Shown here in pieces: positions 35,769 to 44,904 of a stretch of DNA of 64,000 nucleotides. The translations under genes were made by a program, and so were the position numbers. Numbering within the stretch: position 1 is the first letter of the stretch; each line of letters begins with the position of its first letter. The notes under the pieces are model-generated. The model searched no databases, was not told the DNA's origin, and worked only from the letters and a program-made list of their open reading frames with translations. Source of the stretch: CAWKAV01 sp963847735 (GTDB taxonomy: Bacteria > Desulfobacterota > Desulfuromonadia > Desulfuromonadales > BM103); NCBI GenBank assembly GCA_963847735.1, contig CAWKAV010000016.1, forward strand, positions 682,001-746,000, in the 5' to 3' direction.

Positions 35769-36709
35769 AGCCCCTGGCTGCGCAGAATCAGCAGGGCCAG
35801 GGTGTAGGTCGCTGCGGAGAGGAGGGTGGAAAGCATGACGATGGTACCGGCCAATTCAGCGTCGCCGCCGAGTTGATCGGCCATGATGTAAGTGGCAGTT
35901 GCCGCGGGTGTTCCGGCAATCAGGACACCGATACCAAGATCCATTCCTCTTACACCCATGCTGATCAACAGGATGGCAGCAAGAATCGGCATCCAGATTG
36001 TTTTTACGGCGCTAGACAGGGACGCCTTGACAAGATCACCACGTATTTTTTCAAGGGAAAACCCGCCGCCGAGAGCCAGCAATGCAAGCGGCAGGGTCAT
36101 GCCGGTTGCGATCTTCAGGCTGCGCTCAAAGACCAGCGGCATAGGCAGCGCCAGAAAGCTCCAGAGTATCCCCAAAAACGAAGCCATGATCAAAGGGTTC
36201 AAGGCGATCTGGCGGAACCAGAAGCCCGCGCCGCGTTGTTCTCCCTCACCGCGATGTGGCCAGAGCAGGGCCAGAATAGCGAAAAGATTGAGAAAAGGAA
36301 CCAGAAAACCCATCAGGATACCGGCTCTTGTCAGGCCTGTTTCACCGTAGGCATTGAGTGTAATGGCCAGTCCCATGTAAGCGATGTTGCCGCGAAAAGA
36401 GCCCTGACTGAAGACGCCGCGGGCATTGCCAGGATACTTTCTGAGGACAGTATAAAAATATGAAGCAACAAAGGTGATTGCAACGGCTGTAATCGAGCCG
36501 ACGATCAATCGGCCGTTGAAGTTGGCAAAAAAATCTGCCGTGCCGATTTTATAAAAAAGCAGTAACGGCAGGCAGACATAGTAAACCAACTTATTGGTCT
36601 GCTTCAGAAAGTTGGCATCGATCAGCTGCCAGCGGCGTAATAACCAGCCCAGGACGATGACTGAAAAGACTGGCAAAACGATGTTGATGATGTCGAGGAA
36701 GAGAAGCAT
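35765..36709 (-). CDS. AEC-family (auxin efflux carrier type) transporter
   Basis: A 314-aa inner-membrane carrier with about ten hydrophobic segments in two halves. It opens with IINIVLPVFSVIVLGWLLRRW, and SQGSFRGNIAYMGLAIT and TPAATATYIMADQLGGDAELAGTIVMLSTLLSA are typical AEC segments. Bacterial members move malate, malonate or other organic acids; the substrate here is unknown. It is the first gene of a two-gene unit with the PrmA-like gene. A copy of the dispersed 18-mer lies 24 bases upstream. Confidence 0.88.
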   Translation of the reverse strand: MLLFLDIINIVLPVFSVIVLGWLLRRWQLIDANFLKQTNKLVYYVCLPLLLFYKIGTADFFANFNGRLIVGSITAVAITFVASYFYTVLRKYPGNARGVFSQGSFRGNIAYMGLAITLNAYGETGLTRAGILMGFLVPFLNLFAILALLWPHRGEGEQRGAGFWFRQIALNPLIMASFLGILWSFLALPMPLVFERSLKIATGMTLPLALLALGGGFSLEKIRGDLVKASLSSAVKTIWMPILAAILLISMGVRGMDLGIGVLIAGTPAATATYIMADQLGGDAELAGTIVMLSTLLSAATYTLALLILRSQGL

Positions 36710-36732
36710 CAGATTTGTCTCCAGAAAAAATT

Positions 36733-36750
36733 AGAATACAGAATACAGGA
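36733..36750. repeat. Copy 2 of the dispersed intergenic 18-mer
   Basis: AGAATACAGAATACAGGA, differing at one base from the copy at 28383-28400. Confidence 0.5.
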
Positions 36751-36927
36751 TTCAGAACATAGTATAAAAATTATGTAAATCTGAACCTTCAGGTCGTTAC
36801 TTTGTGGCTATTCCATAAGATTAGGAATCGTCCAAAACATTTCGGGGGTGTCTTTTTAATGTCATTGTGTAATATCCTACATGTGTTGCCGCTGGTTTTC
36901 CGCAAAGGATAACAATCAACCGCAAAC

Positions 36928-38034
36928 ATGGAAATTATGCCGATTACCAAGAAGAGTCTTTATCTGCGTCTGGGCATCATTGCGGCATTGCTGCTGTTGG
37001 TAACAGCCCTGCATTATCTGACGACCACCCAACTGGTTAATATCCACGATATCTACCGACGGCTTTATTACGTGCCAATTGTGCTCGGCGGCGTCTGGTT
37101 TGCTTTGCGTGGCGGAATTGTCACCGCAATCCTCGCGTCACTGCTTTATATGCCGCATGTGCTCTTTCACTGGCAGCACAACCCGACTATTGCTCTCGAG
37201 CAATATCTTGAAATCATTCTGTATAATGTGATCGGCTGTCTGACCGGTTTTCTTGCCCAGCGTGAACGGCAGCAAAAATTTCGCTACCAGAAAGCGGCTG
37301 AGACACTTGAAGGCAGTTACCTGAAATTGCGTGAGCAGGCGGATCAGATCATCGAAATTGAAGAACAGTTGCGACGGGCGGATCGACTCTCTGCTCTCGG
37401 AGAGCTCTCCGCCGGGATGGCTCATGAAATCCGCAATCCGCTTGGCTCCATCAAGGGCACCGCGGAAATTTTGCGAGACGGCGTGGCAGCTGACGATCCA
37501 AAACTTGAATTCGCCGAGATACTGATCAGGGAAGTCGATCGGTTGAATAGGGTCCTGGAGGATTTCCTGCGTTTTGCCAGGCCGGCACCGGTCGAACACG
37601 GCCGGTTTTCCCTGGCAAAGGTTGTCAGTGACGTGCTCGACCTGACCCGGCAACAGGCCTTGCGCAATCGTGTTGAGATCCGGGTTGAACTGGATGACGA
37701 GATCGAAATTCCCGGCCAGAGTGAGCAGATCAAGCAGGTGTTTCTTAACCTGGTGTTAAATGCTCTTCAGGCGATGCCGGAAGGCGGCGCCCTCGTCATC
37801 TCCTCGAAAAATCTTCTTCAAGAAGTGCACGTCAAGGTCTGTGACAATGGTCCGGGGATCGCTTTGGAAAACAAGGAACGAATTTTTAACCCGTTTGTGA
37901 CGACCCGTGACAGCGGCACCGGGCTCGGCCTGGCCATCACACAGCGCATTATTCAAGGTCATGATGGTCGCATAGTTCTCGACAGCTCTCCGGGCGAAGG
38001 TGCTTGTTTCACCGTCTGCCTGCCGTTGTCCTGA
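36928..38034 (+). CDS. Membrane sensor histidine kinase, NtrB/ZraS-like
   Basis: A 368-aa kinase. About four hydrophobic segments lie in residues 10-110 (a small DUF4118-like sensor membrane block), then a coiled linker. HisKA follows with the phospho-acceptor in LSAGMAHEIRNPLGS near residue 168. HATPase shows NLVLNALQAMPEGG, DNGPGIALENKE and GTGLGLAITQRII. The next gene, 22 bases on, is its likely partner, a sigma-54-dependent regulator. The signal is unknown. Confidence 0.92.
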   Translation: MEIMPITKKSLYLRLGIIAALLLLVTALHYLTTTQLVNIHDIYRRLYYVPIVLGGVWFALRGGIVTAILASLLYMPHVLFHWQHNPTIALEQYLEIILYNVIGCLTGFLAQRERQQKFRYQKAAETLEGSYLKLREQADQIIEIEEQLRRADRLSALGELSAGMAHEIRNPLGSIKGTAEILRDGVAADDPKLEFAEILIREVDRLNRVLEDFLRFARPAPVEHGRFSLAKVVSDVLDLTRQQALRNRVEIRVELDDEIEIPGQSEQIKQVFLNLVLNALQAMPEGGALVISSKNLLQEVHVKVCDNGPGIALENKERIFNPFVTTRDSGTGLGLAITQRIIQGHDGRIVLDSSPGEGACFTVCLPLS

Positions 38035-38056
38035 GAGATAAGGAATCTTCTTTAAT

Positions 38057-39445
38057 ATGACTGCAAATCGAGATCGTACCTACTCGGCCAAAGCCCCACG
38101 CAAGGTTCTCTTGATCGATGATGATGCTTCCCTGCGGCGGGTCACCGAATATTCCCTGCAATCGGCCGGTTTTCATGTTATCAGTGCCGCCGACGGCAAA
38201 CAGGGCCTGGCTTCATTTCGCGCAGATCAACCGGAAGTCGTGATCACCGATATGCAGATGCCGGGCCTGTCCGGTTATGAAGTGTTGCAGCAGATCAAAT
38301 CGGAACGTCCGGAGACTCTGGTCATCGTTGTCACCGCATACAGCTCTGTCGAAAAGGCTGTTGAAGCCATGAAACAGGGAGCTCACGATTACCTGGCCAA
38401 GCCTTTTAGTCGAGATGAGCTGGTGATGGTTGTCGAGAAGGCTTTTAATCTGCTCGGCCTGCAGGAAGAGAACCGCCGGCTCAGGAATGAACTGGAGCAT
38501 AAGATTGATTTCAGTCATATGGTTGGTATCTCGGATGTCATGCAGGATGTCTTTGAGGTTGTCCGAAGGGTTGCCCCGACCGAAGCGAGTGTCCTGATCA
38601 CAGGTGAGAGCGGGACAGGTAAAGAGCTGATTGCCAGGGCGATCCACCAGGGTGGCGAGCGCAGCAAGGAACCCTTTGTCGCTATCAACTGCGCCGCAAT
38701 TCCGGTCAACCTGCTGGAAAGCGAGCTTTTCGGTCATGTCCGAGGGGCCTTTACCGGTGCGGTTCGGGATAGCATTGGCAAGTTTGAGCAAGCGGATGGT
38801 GGCACCCTGTTTCTTGATGAAGTCGGTGAACTGCCGTTGGAATTACAACCCAAGCTGCTGCGCGTTCTCCAGGAAATGGAAATTGAACCGCTGGGAGGCA
38901 AGGTTCGTTCCGTCAATGTGCGAATCATCGCTGCGACGAATCAGGATGTCGAAACGGCTTTGCAGGAAGGACGCTTTCGTGAGGACCTCTATTATCGCCT
39001 GGCGGTTATCCCGGTCGAGTTGCCCCCCCTGCGCAAGCGGGTCGAGGATGTGCCACTGCTGGTAAAGCATTTTCTGACGCGGTTCAGTGCGGGTGCTCCT
39101 GTGGACATCAGTGAGGAGGCTCTCGAGGCAATGATGGCCTATCCCTGGCCGGGCAATGTCAGGGAATTGCAAAATGCTGTCGAACGAATGGTGGTATTGA
39201 ATCGCGGCGAGAAACTTGAACTGCACCATCTGCCGAAAAAGATTGTTTCGTCACGGCCAACGACCAGAAATCAGGTTGTGGAACTCCCTCCAGATGGCTA
39301 TTCTCTCGAAGCGATCGAAAAGGAAGCCGTTGTTCAGGCGCTGGATTTTAATGGCTGGAACCAGACGCGGGCCGCCGCTTTTCTGAAGATACCAAGACAC
39401 ACTCTAATCTACCGGATGGAGAAATATGGCATCAAGAGAGTCTGA
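38057..39445 (+). CDS. Sigma-54-dependent response regulator
   Basis: A 462-aa NtrC-family activator. The receiver has the phospho-acceptor in VVITDMQMPG. The AAA+ domain has Walker A GESGTGKE, the sigma-54 loop GAFTGAV, and Walker B GGTLFLDEVGELP. The C-terminal Fis-type helix-turn-helix is GWNQTRAAAFLKIPRHTLIYRMEKYGI. It should activate sigma-54 promoters when phosphorylated by the upstream kinase. The target is unknown. It is distinct from PilR in this window. Confidence 0.94.
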   Translation: MTANRDRTYSAKAPRKVLLIDDDASLRRVTEYSLQSAGFHVISAADGKQGLASFRADQPEVVITDMQMPGLSGYEVLQQIKSERPETLVIVVTAYSSVEKAVEAMKQGAHDYLAKPFSRDELVMVVEKAFNLLGLQEENRRLRNELEHKIDFSHMVGISDVMQDVFEVVRRVAPTEASVLITGESGTGKELIARAIHQGGERSKEPFVAINCAAIPVNLLESELFGHVRGAFTGAVRDSIGKFEQADGGTLFLDEVGELPLELQPKLLRVLQEMEIEPLGGKVRSVNVRIIAATNQDVETALQEGRFREDLYYRLAVIPVELPPLRKRVEDVPLLVKHFLTRFSAGAPVDISEEALEAMMAYPWPGNVRELQNAVERMVVLNRGEKLELHHLPKKIVSSRPTTRNQVVELPPDGYSLEAIEKEAVVQALDFNGWNQTRAAAFLKIPRHTLIYRMEKYGIKRV

Positions 39446-39463
39446 AGTACGAAACGCAAATAA

Positions 39464-39949
39464 TTGCCCAACCTATCTTTTCAGACGGGAGAGGTCGTGA
39501 AATATCTTGTCAACCCTGATGCACCAAGGCAGCCTGACCTCGTTCAATTTGAACTTGAAGACTGGATCGACAGTGCGCCTTTTGAGAAATTGCTGGGATT
39601 ACGTATCGAGCAGGCTGTCGATGGTCAGGCCAGATTGAGCCTGCCGTTTACTGTCAAACTGGCTAATGGAGGCGGTGTCATGCATGGTGGGGCCCTGATC
39701 ACGCTGGCCGATACCGCTGTTGCCATGGCCATCAAGAGCCTACTTCCGCCCGGCACAACTTTTGCGACGACCGGATTGTCCATGGAGTTCATCGCGCCTG
39801 TTCTGTCCGGCCAGGTGACGGCGCTGGCCCGTGTGATTGGCCCGGATAGCCGTGTATTCCACGGTGAATGTGAACTGCGCGGTGAGCACGACGAGCTATT
39901 TGCCAGGCTGACCTCGACCTTTAAGGTCGCTAAAAAAGTAACAATTTGA
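39464..39949 (+). CDS. PaaI-type hotdog thioesterase
   Basis: A 161-aa protein with one hotdog domain, acting on acyl-CoA thioesters. The signature HGGALITLADTAVAMAIKSLLPPG lies near residue 70, followed by TTGLSMEFIAPVLSGQV. The TTG at 39464 gives the longest reading. A GTG at 39497 just after GGGAGAGG is at least as likely as the true start and would give 150 aa. It is 18 bases after the regulator gene and may be co-transcribed. Confidence 0.85.
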   Translation: MPNLSFQTGEVVKYLVNPDAPRQPDLVQFELEDWIDSAPFEKLLGLRIEQAVDGQARLSLPFTVKLANGGGVMHGGALITLADTAVAMAIKSLLPPGTTFATTGLSMEFIAPVLSGQVTALARVIGPDSRVFHGECELRGEHDELFARLTSTFKVAKKVTI

Positions 39950-40091
39950 TGGGCAGGAACGAGATGTCAGAGAGTGCCAAGACAGGTTGACATTTTCTCC
40001 TGCGCAGGGTTACAAGGAACAAATATCTTATTTCTTCTATGTTAGCGGTAACTCAGAATTTTAAATTATTGATTTATCAGAAGGGCTTATT

Positions 40092-40628
40092 ATGCGTCGT
40101 CTGTTGTTAATCGTTGTTGTGCTGTGCCTGGTCGGCGGAGTTCTCTATTTTAGCTCCTCAAACGATTCCCGGCCATCTTATGAACAAATTAAAACCGCTG
40201 AAGTCGGCAGTCTTGCCCCTGGTTTTCAGCTCGAAGATACGATGGGCAACAAGATCGTTCTGGAAGATTTGCGCGGTAAGGTTGTGCTGGTGAATTTCTG
40301 GGCGACCTGGTGTCCGCCATGTCGGGCGGAAATGCCCTCCATGGAAAAACTCAATGAAGCCATGAAAGGTGACGATTTCGTCATGTTGGCGATCAATATC
40401 GAAGAGAATGCCAGAACCGTTGTCCCTGAATTTCTGAAGTCGTCACCGCACTCTTTTCCCGTTCTTTATGATGACCAGGGGATTGTGCAGAGAATATATG
40501 GGGTCTACAAATTTCCGGAATCATTCGTAATTCGTAAGGATGGCATCATCGACGACAAAGTTATTGGCGCCATCGACTGGGCCCATCCTGAAACTGTTGC
40601 CTATTTTAAGGGCCTGGCGAAAGGCTGA
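40092..40628 (+). CDS. TlpA/ResA-family thiol:disulfide oxidoreductase
   Basis: A 178-aa thioredoxin-fold protein held in the membrane by an N-terminal segment (LLLIVVVLCLVGGVLYF), with the domain in the periplasm. The redox site is FWATWCPPCRAEMPSM. FKFPESFVI-type residues (VYKFPESFVIRKDG) contain the cis-Pro region. It is followed after 5 bases by ccdA, which supplies electrons across the membrane. The pair probably keeps apocytochrome c haem-binding cysteines reduced, a heavy need in a cytochrome-rich organism. Confidence 0.92.
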   Translation: MRRLLLIVVVLCLVGGVLYFSSSNDSRPSYEQIKTAEVGSLAPGFQLEDTMGNKIVLEDLRGKVVLVNFWATWCPPCRAEMPSMEKLNEAMKGDDFVMLAINIEENARTVVPEFLKSSPHSFPVLYDDQGIVQRIYGVYKFPESFVIRKDGIIDDKVIGAIDWAHPETVAYFKGLAKG

Positions 40629-40633
40629 CCGGT

Positions 40634-41380
40634 TTGCAACAAGTTGCTGAAATAACCTATTGGATTGCCTTTACAGCAGGAATTTTGTCTTTTGCGTCAC
40701 CCTGTGTGTTGCCCCTGATCCCTTCCTATCTGACCTATATTACCGGGCTTTCATTCAGCCAGCTTGAGGCTGCGCACCCCAATGCCAAAGTTCGTTTGAC
40801 GGTACTGCTTCACTCCCTCTGTTTCATTCTCGGCTTTACGGTGGTTTTTGTCTTGCTCGGCGCCATAGCCGGGATTGCTTCGAGTAAATTTCAGCTGTAC
40901 CTGCGTGAGGGGCTGGAGTGGCTTGAAAAGGTTGGCGGGTTGTTGATCTTCCTGTTTGGTGTCCACATTACCGGGCTCTTTCACTTTGGTGTTCTGCTTG
41001 GTGAGAAGAGGGTCCAGCTTCATGAGAAACCGAGCGGCTTCATCGGGACATTTCTGGTCGGCATCGCTTTCGCTGCAGGATGGACGCCGTGTATCGGGCC
41101 AATCCTGGCGTCTATTCTGATGATTGCAGCATCTTCCGGTCAGGTTGGCCAGGGAGTCGGTTTGCTTTCGGCCTATTCTCTGGGACTGGGCGTTCCTTTC
41201 CTGATTTCCGGCCTGCTATTCCATCACTTTTTAATCGCCTTTAAACGCTTCCGCAAATATATCCGGCTGGTTGAAATCGGTACCGGCGTCATGTTGATGG
41301 CCGTTGGCATCATGCTCATGTTCAACCTGATGGGTCGGCTCACCATGTTTCTTTACCAGTGGATTCCCGTGCAGGGCTAG
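40634..41380 (+). CDS. ccdA: Cytochrome c biogenesis protein CcdA
   Basis: A 248-aa six-helix membrane protein of the DsbD/CcdA family that passes electrons from cytosolic thioredoxin to periplasmic thiol proteins. The two redox-active cysteines sit in SFASPCVLPLIPSYLTYITG and AFAAGWTPCIGPILASIL. The start is TTG at 40634, close behind the TlpA-like gene stop. Partner and operon context support the thiol-reduction role. Confidence 0.93.
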   Translation: MQQVAEITYWIAFTAGILSFASPCVLPLIPSYLTYITGLSFSQLEAAHPNAKVRLTVLLHSLCFILGFTVVFVLLGAIAGIASSKFQLYLREGLEWLEKVGGLLIFLFGVHITGLFHFGVLLGEKRVQLHEKPSGFIGTFLVGIAFAAGWTPCIGPILASILMIAASSGQVGQGVGLLSAYSLGLGVPFLISGLLFHHFLIAFKRFRKYIRLVEIGTGVMLMAVGIMLMFNLMGRLTMFLYQWIPVQG

Positions 41381-41414
41381 CAATCTGCCACAATAATTCC
41401 ATCAGCAATAACCC

Positions 41415-41443
41415 TTGACAGAACCCATCCTCCAGTTTAAATT
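41415..41443 (+). promoter_or_regulatory. Promoter of fur with overlapping inverted repeat
   Basis: TTGACA (41415-41420), a 17-base spacer and TAAATT (41438-41443). ATTGAA...TTCAAT forms an inverted repeat around 41441-41460, over the -10/+1 region, and could be an operator. Confidence 0.6.
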
Positions 41444-41471
41444 GAATTCCGTTTTCAATCGGGTGAGGTGA

Positions 41472-41909
41472 ATGGGCAAAACCAAGACAAAAAATAAATT
41501 CAAAGATTTTCTCCTTACCCAGGGGTTGAAGTCCACGCGGCAAAGGGAACTCGTTCTTGAGGAGTTTCTGTGTGCGGGCTCACACCTTTCTACCGAAGAA
41601 CTGTATCTTCGTTTACGCAGACAAAATCCCCACATCGGTTATGCAACCGTCCACCGCACCTTAAAGCTCTTTGCCGACTGCGGTATTGCCGAGCGACGTC
41701 ATTTTGGTGATGGTCACGCGCGTTATGAAGCCAGCAATCACGATGAGCATCACGATCATCTGATCTGCATCTCCTGCGGAAAAATAGTTGAATTTGAAGA
41801 CCCGCGTATCGAGGAACTTCAAGCCGAAGTTGCAGGTATGCATGGTTTCTCCATAGAGCGCCACCGTCTTGAGCTCTATGGTTCTTGTTCTGATTGTCGT
41901 CAGAGATAA
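41472..41909 (+). CDS. fur: Fur-family transcriptional regulator
   Basis: A 145-aa ferric-uptake-regulator family protein. An N-terminal winged helix (KSTRQRELVLEEFLCAGSHLSTEELYLRLRR..IGYATVHRTLKLF) is followed by the metal-binding domain with HDEHHDHLICISCGKIVEF and a final CSDC. The two CxxC pairs would hold structural zinc. Fur rather than PerR or Zur is inferred from the strong Fur box and the feoB gene directly downstream. GGGTGAGGTGA precedes the ATG. Confidence 0.93.
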   Translation: MGKTKTKNKFKDFLLTQGLKSTRQRELVLEEFLCAGSHLSTEELYLRLRRQNPHIGYATVHRTLKLFADCGIAERRHFGDGHARYEASNHDEHHDHLICISCGKIVEFEDPRIEELQAEVAGMHGFSIERHRLELYGSCSDCRQR

Positions 41910-41930
41910 CCTCTTTTTTATCTTTTAGCT

Positions 41931-41949
41931 GAAAATGATTATCAATAAC
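41931..41949 (+). promoter_or_regulatory. Fur box upstream of feoB
   Basis: GAAAATGATTATCAATAAC matches 16 of 19 positions of the classical GATAATGATWATCATTATC. It lies 26 bases before the feoB start, in the 65-base gap after fur. Confidence 0.85.
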
Positions 41950-41974
41950 AAGTGGGAAGGCAGTACACGCGTTT

Positions 41975-43931
41975 ATGCAGAACCAACAGCAAACTGAGAA
42001 GAAAATCATCCTGGTAGGCAACCCGAATGTCGGCAAGAGCGTGGTTTTCAATACCATGACCGGCAGTTACACGACGGTGTCTAATTATCCGGGCACCTCG
42101 GTAGAAGTTTCGCGTGGCCATTGCCAGGTTGCCGGGCGAGGAGTTCCTGGTCCTTGACACGCCGGGAATGTATTCTCTGCTGCCGATTACCGAGGAGGAG
42201 CGGGTCGCGCGACGCATTCTCCTTGAGGAATCTCCGCATATCGTGCTGCATGTTATCGATGCCCGCAACCTGGAGCGGATGCTGCCGATGACGCTGCAAC
42301 TCATTGAAGCCGGGCTGCCGGTCATCTTGCTGATCAATATCATGGATGAAGCCGAACGGGTCGGCATGCATATAGATATCCCGTTGCTGCAGGAAAAGCT
42401 CCAGATACCTGTTGTCGGTGGTGCCATCGGTCGTGGCAAGCGAGGCCTTCTGGAGTTGCGGGATGCGATCAGCAATTACCAGGCTCGCAAGGCAACATTT
42501 GTTTATGCAACAGACCTGGAAAAAGACATCCATAAAATCAGCAGCCTGATGCATGGCGAATACATTCTGGACAAACGCAGTCTGACTCTCATGCTGCTGC
42601 AGCGTGATGACGAAATCGCCAAACGGGTGCAGGACAGGGAAGGCGAGCAGTATGCCCGCATCGAAAGTGCCGTCAACGATGTAATCTTTGCTCGTCGTGT
42701 TGATCTGCACCTGCGGATCAGCCTCGAACGCAAACGCATCTGCAAAGGCTTCTGGATGGCGTTGTTACCCTGAAGGAAGGTGAGCGGCCGGTGTTCGCCG
42801 AGCGTCTTTCCAACTGGATGATGAACCCATGGACGGGCATCCCCCTTTTGCTGATGGTCCTGTACCTGGGACTCTACCAGTTTGTGGGTGGTTTTGGTGC
42901 CGGCACCATTGTTGATTTTCTGGAAGGAACAATTTTTGAGGAATTCCTTAATCCCTGGGTGATTGGTCTGTGCGAGCGATCTATCCCCTGGTATTGGCTG
43001 AACGAACTCCTGGTTGGTGAATACGGCCTGTTTACCCTCGGAGTACGCTATGCGGTAGCCATCATTCTGCCAATCGTCGGAACCTTTTTTATCGCTTTTG
43101 CCGTGATTGAAGACAGCGGCTATTTCCCGCGACTGGCCATGCTGGTGGACCGGGTCTTCAAAATGATCGGTTTGAACGGCCGGGCGGTTATCCCGATGGT
43201 GCTTGGTTTCGGTTGCGATACCATGGCGACCGTTGTTACCCGCACCCTGGAGTCAACCCGGGAGCGGATTATCGCCACGTTGCTGCTCGCTCTCGCCATT
43301 CCCTGCAGCGCGCAGATGGGGGTTATACTGGGCTTGCTTTCCGGTGTGCCAGGAGCGTTGATGGTCTGGCTTGTAAGTATGATCGGAGTTTTTCTGCTGG
43401 TTGGCCTGCTTGCGGCACAGGTTGTGCCCGGTGAGCGACCGATGTTTTACATGGAAATCCCACCACTGCGTCTGCCGCAACTGCAGAATGTCATGATCAA
43501 GACCCTGACTCGCATGCAGTGGTATTTCATGGAAATTTTCCCGCTCTTCATGATTGCTTCGGTGCTGCTCTGGGCCGGAAAGCTGAGCGGAGCCCTGCAA
43601 TGGCTGGTTGAGGCATTCAACCCGGTCATGCAGCTTCTCGGCCTTGCCAAACCAGGCCTCGGCGGCATTTATCTTTGGTTTTTTCCGCCGCGATTTTGGT
43701 GCAGCCGGTCTCTATGACCTGCAGACCCAAGGCTTGCTGAATCCGGTTCAGTTGACCGTTGCCGCCGTCACCCTGACCCTGTTTGTACCCTGTGTCGCCC
43801 AGTTTCTGGTCATGCAGAAGGAGCGCGGTTGGCGGACGTCCCTGGCGATCTTCTTCATGGTCACAGGCATGGCGTTTGGTGTGGGCTGGTCACTGAACAA
43901 GTTTTTGTTGATGACGGGGATCCTGTCGTGA
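41975..43931 (+). pseudogene. feoB: Ferrous iron transporter FeoB, three frameshifts
   Basis: Homology to FeoB is continuous across three reading frames. Segment 1 (41975 to ~42135) has the G-protein P-loop GNPNVGKSV and YPGTSVEVSRG. Segment 2 (~42137 to ~42745) has LDTPGMYSLLPITEEERV and INIMDEAER. Segment 3 (~42745 to ~43645) has GFGCDTMATVVTRTLES and the Gate motif of the transporter. Segment 4 runs to 43931 (GFFRRDFGAAGLYD). The junctions fit an extra G in 42134-42136, one base lost near 42735-42755, and an extra T at 43644-43645. Repaired, the protein would be about 651 aa. The flanks are perfectly conserved, so this is either very recent inactivation or sequence error. The Fur box suggests iron repression. 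Confidence 0.88.
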
Positions 43932-44101
43932 AATGCTCTTTTTGCGATCATGAACTGACGCCTGCGATGCTTCGTGAGAAGAGCTGCGGTGGCTGTTTAG
44001 GTGGATGCCGCAAGATCCACTGTCCTTACTGTGGACAGGAAAACCAAATGATTCCGGGATTTTTGGAAAAAGTGATTCGGAATGATGAAACGAAAGACTG
44101 A
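43928..44101 (+). CDS. 57-aa Cys-rich zinc-ribbon-like protein of the feo operon
   Basis: The start is GTG, overlapping the feoB stop by four bases (GTGA), so it is translationally coupled. The peptide has eight cysteines in three groups: CSFC at the N terminus, CGGCLGGC in the middle, and CPYC before the end, with an added His (KIHCPYCGQE). This fits a zinc ribbon or a small iron-sulfur or iron-binding domain. It is not homologous at sight to FeoC. Its place between feoB and a DtxR-FeoA regulator suggests an accessory role in ferrous iron uptake. The function is unproven. Confidence 0.75.
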   Translation: MKCSFCDHELTPAMLREKSCGGCLGGCRKIHCPYCGQENQMIPGFLEKVIRNDETKD

Positions 44102-44125
44102 TTTTTTGAGAAAGGATGTCGCTCT

Positions 44126-44783
44126 ATGAAAGTGTCAGCCAAGGCAGAGGAGATCCTCGAATCTCTCTGGATTGCGACCGAGGAGAAAGGTGAGGATGCC
44201 GCTCACTTGGAGAGGTTGGGCATCGACCAGACGGATGAGGGTCTGCCCGAATTGGTTCGTCTGGCGTTTGTCGAGGTGAACGGCGAGTGGGTTCGCCTAC
44301 GCAAGGAGGGCCGCGCAGAGGCCCGTATGACAGTGCGTCGGCATCGTCTGGCCGAGCGCCTGATGATGGATATCCTTGATATCAAAGGAGCTCAGTGGAG
44401 ATGAGCGCGCGTGCGAGTTTGAGCATCTGCTGCATCATGGTGTCGACACCAAGATCTGTACCCTTCTGAATCACCCGACCACCTGTCCTCATGGTAAACC
44501 GATCCCTCCCGGCAGCTGCTGCGAGCAGGCCCGTCAGGACGGTGAAGTAGGTGTTGTTGCCCTGACGGAACTCAAGGCCGGTGAGAAGGGAGAGATCGCC
44601 TACTTGGCCGCAACCGATGTCAGCAAGATGCAGAAGTTGATGAGCATGGGCGTTCTCCCCGGCAGTGATCTTGTGGTAACCCGGACTTATCCCTCTTATG
44701 TTTTCAAGGTGGGTCATTCGGAATTTGCCGTTGATAGCGAGCTTGCCAGAGAGATTTTTGTCCGAAAAGCCCTGGTTGCTTAA
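44126..44783 (+). pseudogene. DtxR/IdeR-type iron regulator with FeoA-like domain, one frameshift
   Basis: Two frames join into one DtxR-family regulator. The first (44126 to ~44398) holds a short winged-helix region and RRHRLAERLMMDILDIKGAQW. The second (~44400 to 44783) continues DERACEFEHLL, CTLLNHPTTCPHGKPIPPG, then a C-terminal FeoA/SH3-like domain (LKAGEKGEIAYLAATD...LMSMGVLPGSDLVV). An extra A at 44399 explains the break. Repaired length is about 218 aa, normal for the family. Metal ligands in the His/Cys/Glu core (CEFEH, HP..CPHG) are kept. It lies 24 bases after the Cys-rich gene in the feo operon and probably reports ferrous iron. Confidence 0.82.
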
Positions 44784-44904
44784 GCGGAGCTTTATCCCTT
44801 GCAACCGGACTTGTGATTACCTATAGTTAATATCTTTTTCATTATTATCATGGATAACGGGTCACCAGACGGGCGGGTGCTTCCCCTGAAGAAGGAGCAA
44901 ATGA

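Noticed and set aside
37138..37653. 171-codon open frame opposite the kinase gene at 36928-38034
   Set aside because: It is an antisense shadow; the plus-strand frame carries all kinase motifs.
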